A DNA stretch of 5,022 nt. Source: Promethearchaeota archaeon (GTDB lineage Archaea; Asgardarchaeota; Lokiarchaeia; Sigyniarchaeales; SOKP01). The translations under genes were made by a program, and so were the position numbers. Numbering within the stretch: position 1 is the first letter of the stretch; every line of letters starts with the position of its first letter. The notes beneath the pieces were generated by a model. That model worked only from the letters and a program-made list of their open reading frames with translations. It had not been told where the DNA came from and did not search any database. Location of the stretch: assembly GCA_004524385.1 (NCBI GenBank), contig SDNM01000144.1, positions 1 to 5,022 of the forward strand, given 5' to 3'. This document shows positions 1 to 5,022 of the stretch, piece after piece.

Positions 1-41
1 ATTATTTTTAAAAAATCTAATCATAAAAGAAGTGTAAGAAC

Positions 42-782
42 TTGGATTTAATATACGAAGTATTTAATGCAGATTTACCAAGACAAGGACCGGGAGATAA
101 TGAATCTACAAAAAAGGCATTTTCTTATCTAACAGAATTACCTTCAGAACCTTGTATCTTGGATGTGGGATGTGGTAATGGTATGCCAACATTAGAATTA
201 GCCAGACTATCAAATGGAAGAATATTAGCATTAGATAATCATCAACCTTATCTCGATGTTCTAAATAATAAAATCAAGATTATGAATTTTTCTCATAGAA
301 TAACTACAAGGAATCAATCTATGCTTAATATGAAATTTGATGCTAATAAGTTTGATGTTATCTGGTCAGAAGGAGCGGCTTATATCTATGGATTTGAAAA
401 AGCTCTTGAAGATTGGCAATTTTTTCTTAAAGAAAAAGGATATCTCGTGTTTTCAGAGCTATGCTGGTTTAAAGAAAAGATTCCGAAAGAAATATATGAT
501 TATTTGATGAGTGAATATCCAGTGATGAAAAATGTAGAAGAAAATATTACATTAATAAAATCCAAAGGATTAGATTTGATCTTTCACTTTAACATTCCCG
601 AATCAAGTTGGTGGGATAATTTATATATTCCTTTAGAGAAAAACATTCAAAAATTACACAAAAAATACAAAAATGATAATGAGACACTTGACCAACTTAA
701 GTTATTTAGCTTAGAAATTGAAATGTTTAGGAAATATTCAGAATATTATGGATATACATTCTTTATTATGCTTCATCAATAA
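42..782 (+). CDS. Class I SAM-dependent methyltransferase, 246 aa
   Basis: Predicted cytosolic methyltransferase using S-adenosylmethionine; the substrate cannot be told from sequence. The Rossmann-type SAM site is clear: motif I ILDVGCGNG at residues 39-47, the acidic end of strand 2 in ALDNHQ (63-68), FDVIWSEGAAY (104-114) at strand 4, and GYLVFSEL (133-140) at strand 5. The opening LPRQGPGDNESTKKAF (12-27) is characteristic of a family of uncharacterised small-molecule-type methyltransferases found in bacteria and archaea. Length is normal for it. The start is TTG: an in-frame stop lies at 24-26, no ATG or GTG occurs between it and TTG, and the next in-frame ATG (residue 48) lies beyond motif I. 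No strong ribosome-binding site is visible. The gene converges on dapB with a 37-nt gap, so a functional link to it is not implied. Confidence 0.9.
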   Translation: MDLIYEVFNADLPRQGPGDNESTKKAFSYLTELPSEPCILDVGCGNGMPTLELARLSNGRILALDNHQPYLDVLNNKIKIMNFSHRITTRNQSMLNMKFDANKFDVIWSEGAAYIYGFEKALEDWQFFLKEKGYLVFSELCWFKEKIPKEIYDYLMSEYPVMKNVEENITLIKSKGLDLIFHFNIPESSWWDNLYIPLEKNIQKLHKKYKNDNETLDQLKLFSLEIEMFRKYSEYYGYTFFIMLHQ

Positions 783-802
783 ATCTTCTTTTCATAAAGA
801 GT

Positions 803-813
803 AAAAAAAAAAA
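803..813 (-). terminator. T-tract downstream of dapB
   Basis: Eleven uninterrupted A on the + strand give T11 on the minus strand, starting 7 nt past the dapB stop codon. Oligo-T tracts without a required hairpin are the usual archaeal intrinsic termination signal, so this is a plausible end for the argG-dapA-dapB transcripts. In the opposite direction the methyltransferase transcript meets only a weak T-rich stretch (784-792). Confidence 0.5.
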
Positions 814-819
814 CTTTAT

Positions 820-1641
820 TTATAAATTTAAGACTTCACGCGTATTATATATCTTGTTTTCTCTCGCATCAGCAATAAATTTAATAGCAATTATAGCACC
901 ACTAGCGAAGCAGTTACGACTATGGGCTTGATGCTTAAATTCGATACGTTCGCCTGAACCCGCGTATAAGATAATGTGATCCCCTACAATATCCCCTGCT
1001 CGAATGCAATGTATTCCAATTTCGTTTTTGGCACCTTTCTTTCTTAACGCTGGACCTTTTGGACGCCCATATTTAACGACATCATCCATTTCAACCCCGA
1101 GTGTATCACAAATTGTTTTTGCAATGGTTAAACTGGTGCCTGAGTAATTATCCCTTTTTCTTATATGATGACTTTCAATGATTTCAATATCCCAATCCTT
1201 CAAATATTCGGTCAGAACTGAAGCCATTTTAAAGAAAATATTAACTCCTGTTGCCATATTTGACGAAATAACGGCTGGGGCATTATATTCTTTTACTTTT
1301 TTTTCAAATTCTTCTATAAATGAATTCGATAATCCAGTAGTTCCAATCACACATCGAATATTATTTTCTACACAAATCATGCAATTTTTTTCAGAAGCTT
1401 CTGCCAATGTAAAATCTACTGCTACCTCTGGTTTTGTCTCGTCAATTACCTCTTTAATTTCCGTAATATTTCTTATTTTTACATGATTCGGGTCCTTTTT
1501 GCCCACTAAAACTCCTAATTCATCACCTACATTCATTATATCTAAAGCTGCGACAATATCAATATCCTCATCATCAAAAGCGTGTTGACTGATTAACGTA
1601 CCCATTGAACCTGTTGGACCTAAAATTAATATTTTAATCAT
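820..1641 (-). CDS. dapB: 4-hydroxy-tetrahydrodipicolinate reductase
   Basis: Reduces the DapA product with NAD(P)H to tetrahydrodipicolinate, the second committed step of diaminopimelate/lysine biosynthesis, in the cytosol. At 273 aa it has the usual family length. The N-terminal Rossmann domain opens with GPTGSMG (8-14), the GxTGxMG nucleotide-binding loop. AVDFTLAE (74-81) and VIGTTG (98-103) follow. The catalytic signature EIIESHHIRKRDNYSGTS (153-170) carries His158-His159, Lys162 and the substrate-binding SGT, aligning with the E-x-HH-x-x-K-x-D-x-x-SGT signature of characterised DapB proteins. The C-terminal part contains RAGDIVGDH and HQAHSR, also typical. The ATG start is supported by AGAGGG (minus strand, 1649-1654) 7 nt upstream. 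It lies 26 nt downstream of dapA in the same direction, indicating co-transcription. All key residues are present. Confidence 0.96.
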   Translation of the reverse strand: MIKILILGPTGSMGTLISQHAFDDEDIDIVAALDIMNVGDELGVLVGKKDPNHVKIRNITEIKEVIDETKPEVAVDFTLAEASEKNCMICVENNIRCVIGTTGLSNSFIEEFEKKVKEYNAPAVISSNMATGVNIFFKMASVLTEYLKDWDIEIIESHHIRKRDNYSGTSLTIAKTICDTLGVEMDDVVKYGRPKGPALRKKGAKNEIGIHCIRAGDIVGDHIILYAGSGERIEFKHQAHSRNCFASGAIIAIKFIADARENKIYNTREVLNL

Positions 1642-1667
1642 AAAAATTCCCTCTAAAAATATTATTT

Positions 1668-2576
1668 TTATATTAAATTAAGTTGTTTGAGTACAGCTTT
1701 AATTTTTTCACAGTTCGCATCTAAAGGAGGTGTTAGTGGCAATCTCATACGTTTATTCATTATACCCATGAGTTCAGCGGAATATTTTACAGGTCCTGGA
1801 TTAGTTTCAATGAAAAGCACTTTAAATAAGTCATATAATTCAAGCTGCATTTTTCTTGCTTTTTCCCAATCTCCGTTATTCATTGTTGTTGTAAATTCAT
1901 ATATTTTAGCGGGAATAATATTTGAAGTAACACTAATAACTCCTACTCCGCCTAATGCCATCAAATGATAAGTCATGCTGTCATCTCCACTTAGAACTAT
2001 GAAATCGTCTGGCGTCATTTTAATTATTTTTGTTATCTGGTCTATATTGCCACTCGCACATTTAATTCCAACTATATTATCTTTTTTTCTTGCTAACGTT
2101 GCCACTGTATCTGGATCTAAATTGCGTACTGTCCGACTCGGAACATTATACAAGATGATTGGCAGAGATGTTGAATCTGCAATAGCGGAGAAATGATCGA
2201 TTAAAGAATGTTGGACTGGTTTGTTGTAATATGGCACTACAATTAGACATCCATCAGCACCGGCTTTTTCAGCATATTGACTAAGTGATATCGACTCATG
2301 AGTTGCATTACTTCCTGTACCCGCCAATACAAAAGGATCTTTTCCTGATTTTTTAGCCTCATCTACGCAGATATCTATTGCCAGATGATGTTCGTCATGT
2401 GATAATGTAGCACTTTCTCCAGTTGTACCCATCGTTAAAGGTTGACAGCCATTTTCGATTTGAAATCTGATAAATTCTCTGTATTTTGCCTCGTTAATAG
2501 AAAAATCTTCATTAAGCGGCGTTATCATTGCCGTAATGGCATTCCTTAATTTATTTAATTTATTAAATTTTGACAT
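1668..2576 (-). CDS. dapA: 4-hydroxy-tetrahydrodipicolinate synthase
   Basis: Condenses pyruvate with aspartate-4-semialdehyde, the first committed step of diaminopimelate/lysine synthesis. The 302-aa protein is a single TIM barrel of the DapA/NanA aldolase superfamily. Visible active-site elements are GTTGES (50-55), VVPYYNKP (113-120) with Tyr117 matching the cross-subunit Tyr of the proton relay, ILYNVPSRT (141-149) with Tyr143 and substrate-binding Arg148, and GIKCASGN (170-177) with Lys172 as the Schiff-base lysine. The combination of YNVPSRT with GTTGES favours true DapA over other superfamily aldolases. Residues 1-12 form a slightly longer N-terminus than in many homologues, but the ATG is supported by GAGGT 9 nt upstream (2586-2590). 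It sits between argG (101-nt gap) and dapB (26-nt gap), all on the minus strand. Confidence 0.96.
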   Translation of the reverse strand: MSKFNKLNKLRNAITAMITPLNEDFSINEAKYREFIRFQIENGCQPLTMGTTGESATLSHDEHHLAIDICVDEAKKSGKDPFVLAGTGSNATHESISLSQYAEKAGADGCLIVVPYYNKPVQHSLIDHFSAIADSTSLPIILYNVPSRTVRNLDPDTVATLARKKDNIVGIKCASGNIDQITKIIKMTPDDFIVLSGDDSMTYHLMALGGVGVISVTSNIIPAKIYEFTTTMNNGDWEKARKMQLELYDLFKVLFIETNPGPVKYSAELMGIMNKRMRLPLTPPLDANCEKIKAVLKQLNLI

Positions 2577-2585
2577 AATATTTCT

Positions 2586-2590
2586 ACCTC
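2586..2590 (-). promoter_or_regulatory. Ribosome-binding site of dapA
   Basis: GAGGT on the minus strand, 9 nt before the ATG at 2574-2576. It supports the full 302-aa start, which is longer at the N-terminus than in many DapA proteins. Confidence 0.6.
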
Positions 2591-2630
2591 ATAAATTTAA
2601 CTACTAATTAAAATATAATTTGTATAGAAT

Positions 2631-2662
2631 CCTTTATAAGCCTTATTAAAAACCTTATAAAG
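2631..2662. repeat. CCTT-A/T boxes and inverted repeat upstream of dapA
   Basis: Three related 10-mers begin at 2631 (CCTTTATAAG), 2641 (CCTTATTAAA) and 2653 (CCTTATAAAG). The first and third form a perfect 9-bp inverted repeat, CTTTATAAG (2632-2640) and CTTATAAAG (2654-2662), separated by 13 nt. The minus-strand copy at 2632-2640 looks like an archaeal TATA box about 60 nt before the dapA start, so the region may hold a dapA promoter and operator. It could instead be a 3' hairpin of argG. The sequence alone does not decide, and A/T-rich DNA yields such repeats easily. Confidence 0.4.
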
Positions 2663-2677
2663 AAAAGGAATATAGAT

Positions 2678-3952
2678 TTATTTCTTCTTTTCTTGGATTT
2701 TCTTTTTTATCAAAAAACCCATCTTGCTCTGAAGTCCAAATAGAGGAATAAACCCATAACTTAAATTTTGATTAAATGTACTAGCCGTTTCATAAGTTGC
2801 TAAGTTCATATCATATATTCCGTAAGAAGATTCCCTTGCTACAACTTCTGCGCTTCCTTTAAATAATTTTACTTTAACACTCCCAGTTACTTTTTTATTT
2901 ATTTCATTTATAAAAGCATCTAAAGCATCTTTTAAAGGATCAACCCATAATCCCTCATAAGCTAACTCAGACCATCTCTGATCTACCATGGGTTTAAAGG
3001 AATTTTCTTGCTTAGTACATACATATTTCTCAAGATCTTTATGCGCTTTAATAAGCATTAATGCCGCAGGAACTTCATAAGTTTCTCTTGATTTTAATCC
3101 AATGGCTCGATCTTCCATGTGTTCTATTCTTCCAACACCATGCTTACATCCTAGATCGTGTAATGTTCTTAATAAATCAATACTACTCATCTTTTCCCCA
3201 TTTAAACCTACTGGAACTCCTTCTTCAAAATTAATAGTTATATATTCAGGCTCATTGGGAGCTTTCTCAGGAGCAATTGTCCATTCTCTCGAATCTTCAG
3301 GCGGTTCAATTTCCGGATGTTCTAAAATATCACATTCTGCACTTCTTCCAAAGAGATTCTCATCAATGCTGTATTTCTTATACTTATTGACTGGAATACC
3401 ATGTCTTTCTGCGTATTTGACTTCCTCATCTCGCCCCATATTCCATTCAATTAAGGGTTGTAATACTTCGATTTCTGGAGCGTACGCATTTGCTGTAATA
3501 TTAATTCTAATCTGATCGTTTCCTTTCCCAGTACACCCATGTGCTACTACGGAAATTCCTTCCTTTTTAGCAATTTTAATAGCTTCTATTGCAATTAAAG
3601 GTCTCCCTACGGCAGTGCTTAACGGATATATCCCTTGATATAACCCATTGGCTTTAATTGTAGGAAAAACATAGTCTTTTACAAATTTTTCTTTTAAATC
3701 TACTGTGTAATGTTTTACAGCACCTAATTTATATGCTTTTTCTTCGATTTCTTTAAACCTTGTTGGATCAGCAAACTCTTGACCTAAATCAGCTGTAAAT
3801 GTATAGATTTTAGCGCTATATGTTTCTTGAAGCCATTTAATCATGCAGGAAGTGTTTGATCATATATACATAAATTGTATATATTCTAATCCTCCTGAAT
3901 ACATTAATAAAATCTTATCATACTTATCCTTTTTGGGTCCTAATTGATTCAT
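2678..3952 (-). CDS. argG: Argininosuccinate synthase, coding sequence split by a 30-nt intron-like insert
   Basis: Joins citrulline and aspartate with ATP to argininosuccinate, the penultimate step of arginine synthesis. The coding sequence is best read as complement(3886..3952) joined to complement(2678..3855), giving 414 aa, a normal ArgG length. The start ATG (3950-3952) gives MNQLGPKKDKYDKILLMYSGG; an in-frame stop lies 6 nt before it. Spliced numbering: N-type ATP pyrophosphatase P-loop SGGLDTS at 19-25, TADLGQ at 43-48, YPLSTAVGRPL at 99-109, GKGNDQIR at 132-139, NLFGRSAE near 189-196, and GVGRIEHMEDR at 262-272. Every main ArgG block is present. Without removal of 3856-3885, translation from this start stops after 30 codons at TGA (3860-3862). 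Starting instead at the ATG at 3842-3844 gives 388 aa without the P-loop, which should not bind ATP. The 388 downstream codons are intact, arguing against an old pseudogene. It is the first of three same-strand biosynthetic genes. Confidence 0.92.
3856..3885 (-). other. Proposed 30-nt archaeal bulge-helix-bulge intron in argG
   Basis: It interrupts the Asp23 codon of the ArgG P-loop after its first base (G | AC). On the minus strand the insert starts AATATATAC and ends GATCAA, so it lacks GT-AG ends and is far too short for a group I or II intron. Predicted RNA fold: a 9-bp inner stem ATATATACA (3876-3884) with TGTATATAT (3862-3870) and a 5-nt loop; a 4-bp central helix GAUU (3888-3891) with GAUC (3858-3861), one pair being U-G; a 5' bulge AGA (3885-3887) and a 3' bulge starting AAA (3855-3857). 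Cleavage after the second base of each bulge, the rule of the archaeal tRNA-splicing endonuclease, removes exactly these 30 nt and restores GGLDTSC in frame. The exons pair outside: CAGGAG (3892-3897) with UUCCUG (3846-3851). This leaves three extra unpaired 3' bases, so the motif is relaxed rather than canonical. Because A flanks both ends, excision of 3855-3884 gives the same product. Seen: sequence and pairing. Inferred: splicing. Confidence 0.75.
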
Positions 3953-4131
3953 ATTCCATCATCTCAAAATAATAAACATATTAAGATTTGATAGAATTTA
4001 TTTTTTCCCCTCTTATTTTTTAAGAGATTATTGCATGAAAATAAAAAAGAATAAATATTGCTTTATCGTATAGTAATTTGAAATTAACAATTTATTCTAT
4101 TTTTGTAAAACAATTGGTAAAATTCGATATT
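3953..4131. promoter_or_regulatory. Divergent intergenic region between argG and the kinase gene
   Basis: About 180 nt of A/T-rich DNA that must hold promoters for both argG (leftward) and the kinase (rightward). On the minus strand, AAAAAATAAA near 3998-4005, preceded by GGGGA, is a weak TATA/BRE candidate for argG. A perfect inverted repeat CTCTTA (4010-4015), 5 nt, TAAGAG (4021-4026) lies beside it and could be an operator. No open reading frame of note and no RNA gene is seen. The individual promoter calls are weak because nearly the whole stretch is A/T-rich. Confidence 0.35.
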
Positions 4132-5022
4132 TTGAGCGAAAAGGATAATAAATTAGAAATAAATGATGAATTATATAAAAAAATTTACAAATCCATTTCT
4201 AACCAAATTTATATATGGCGTAAATTTGATGACGATCTAATTCTAATTGATTATAATAATGCTACCGAAGAAATTACTGAAGGAAGAATAAAGGATTACG
4301 TTGGAAGAAAAGCTACAGAATTATATAAGGATCAACCACACATTTTGAATGAATTATTTAATTGTGCTAATGCACAAATGAATATCTCTAAAGAGATGGA
4401 ATATAAATACATAACGACGGGAGAGGAAAAATATTTAGCTCTTATATTTAATATTATATCCCCTGATTTAGTTTTAGTTCAAACTGAAGATATCACTAAT
4501 AATAAAAAAGCAGAGGAAATAATAAAAAAGGAGGAACAAGAAAAATCAATTATCTTAGAGAATATCAAGGAGCATATTGTCTATCAAGATTTAGATCATA
4601 CCATTATATATCTTAATAAGGCTGCATGTGATTCAGTTAATAAAGTTCCAGAAGAATTAATAGGATATAAATGCCATGAAATTTGGAATAATAGTGTTAC
4701 TGTATGTGAAAATTGTCCAGTTGAAAAATCGTTTAAAACAAAAAAGCCTGAGAGAAATGAGATGATAACACCGGATGGAAGGGTTTGGATTGTCCAAGGA
4801 ATTCCTATTCAAGATGAAAGAGGAAATTTGATAGCTGGGGTTGAAGTTACAACTGAAGTCACGGAACAAAGGAAAATGGAGCGCAAATTAAAACAATCAG
4901 AACTAAAGTATCGAGAAGCGTATAATAGTAGTAGTCTCTATAAAGATTTATTCACACACGATATAAACAACATATTTCAAAATATCTTATCTTCAATCGA
5001 ACTCTACAAATTATATAGAAAA
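4132..5022 (+). CDS. PAS-domain sensor histidine kinase, N-terminal part, cut by window end
   Basis: A signal-transduction kinase of which 297 residues are visible; the frame is open to the last base. Two PAS domains are recognisable: PAS1 at about 15-122 (NQIYIWRKFDDDLILIDYNNA, ending LVQTEDIT) and PAS2 at about 139-243 (IVYQDLDHTIIYLNKAA, then DGRVWIVQGIPIQDERGN). A charged coiled-coil-like linker separates them (123-138) and another follows PAS2 (244-265). The box FTHDINNIFQNIL places the likely phosphoacceptor at His276. The ATP-binding HATPase domain should lie beyond the window. No membrane segment is seen, so it is probably cytosolic, and its ligand is unknown. PAS2 carries Cys181, Cys192 and Cys195. 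The start is uncertain: no in-frame ATG occurs before 4378, which lies inside PAS1. TTG at 4132 (giving MSEKDNKLEI) is preferred; TTG at 4114 or 4078 is possible, upstream stop at 4042. No clear ribosome-binding site. Confidence 0.85.
   Translation, partial: MSEKDNKLEINDELYKKIYKSISNQIYIWRKFDDDLILIDYNNATEEITEGRIKDYVGRKATELYKDQPHILNELFNCANAQMNISKEMEYKYITTGEEKYLALIFNIISPDLVLVQTEDITNNKKAEEIIKKEEQEKSIILENIKEHIVYQDLDHTIIYLNKAACDSVNKVPEELIGYKCHEIWNNSVTVCENCPVEKSFKTKKPERNEMITPDGRVWIVQGIPIQDERGNLIAGVEVTTEVTEQRKMERKLKQSELKYREAYNSSSLYKDLFTHDINNIFQNILSSIELYKLYRK

Noticed and set aside
783..819. Possible small RNA or gene in the convergent gap
   Set aside because: Only 37 nt are available and they are accounted for by the T-tract; no structure or frame is seen.
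1178..1486. Plus-strand 102-codon open frame
   Set aside because: It is antisense to dapB, whose product is unmistakable, and its translation shows no recognisable domain.
1687..2196. Two plus-strand open frames of 93 and 73 codons
   Set aside because: Both are antisense to dapA and have no family features or ribosome-binding sites.
3102..3515. Plus-strand 137-codon open frame
   Set aside because: It is antisense to conserved ArgG blocks; its hydrophobic, serine-rich content is what reverse reading of such genes gives.
2678..3844. argG starting at the ATG at 3842-3844 as a complete 388-aa protein
   Set aside because: This form lacks SGGLD of the ATP-binding loop, while the exact missing N-terminus lies just upstream in the same frame. 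No ribosome-binding site precedes this ATG in a sensible position.
3856..3885. Frameshift or sequencing slip in argG
   Set aside because: The two halves are in the same frame and the extra DNA is a structured 30-nt block, not a one- or two-base change. A larger assembly error cannot be excluded from sequence alone.
3856..3885. Translational bypassing (ribosome hopping) over the insert
   Set aside because: Hopping as in T4 gene 60 uses matching take-off and landing codons. Here the codons before the gap (TTA, GAA) would face TCA and AAC 30 nt later, which do not match.
3856..3885. Remnant of an insertion sequence or MITE in argG
   Set aside because: The internal repeat is a plain hairpin with a 5-nt loop. 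No target-site duplication beyond a single A is seen, and it is far shorter than known elements.
3856..3885. Spliceosomal, group I or group II intron
   Set aside because: The ends are AA...AA rather than GT...AG, and 30 nt cannot hold a catalytic core.
4657..4869. Minus-strand 70-codon open frame
   Set aside because: It is antisense to the PAS2 domain of the kinase, which reads cleanly on the plus strand.

Overview
The window is a low-GC stretch of prokaryotic chromosome, most likely from an archaeon of the Asgard/Lokiarchaeota type. This rests on the strongly A/T-biased codons, the T-tract at a gene end, short intergenic gaps, and above all the PAS histidine kinase at the right end. Its PAS wording (NQIYIW, DYNNA) and FTHDINNIFQNIL phosphoacceptor box resemble the large kinase families of those genomes. 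That placement is inference from pattern recognition; no rRNA or tRNA is present to confirm it.

Layout. 42-782 (+): a class I SAM-dependent methyltransferase with a TTG start. 783-819: a short convergent gap with an A11/T11 tract that probably terminates the leftward operon. 820-1641 (-): dapB. 1668-2576 (-): dapA. 2577-2677: a gap with repeated CCTT-A/T boxes and an inverted repeat. 2678-3952 (-): argG, interrupted near its 5' end. 3953-4131: a divergent intergenic region. 4132-5022 (+): a two-PAS sensor histidine kinase cut off by the window edge.

The leftward genes argG, dapA and dapB read in one direction and are all amino-acid biosynthetic. ArgG joins citrulline to aspartate for arginine. 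DapA and DapB perform the first two committed steps from aspartate semialdehyde and pyruvate towards diaminopimelate/lysine. All draw on the aspartate pool.

The main discovery is in argG. Its uninterrupted reading frame lacks the N-terminal ATP-binding P-loop (SGGLDTS). The missing residues lie upstream in the same frame, but 30 nt with an in-frame TGA split the codon of the loop's Asp. The RNA folds into a bulge-helix-bulge-like structure: a 9-bp inner hairpin, a 4-bp central helix, and a 3-nt 5' bulge opposite a 3' bulge. Cutting after the second nucleotide of each bulge, as the archaeal tRNA-splicing endonuclease does, removes exactly 30 nt and restores SGGLDTSCMIKWL. I therefore propose a minimal archaeal-type intron in a protein-coding metabolic gene, with ArgG synthesis depending on splicing. 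Chance insertion, population variation or sequencing error remain possible until homologues and transcripts are compared.
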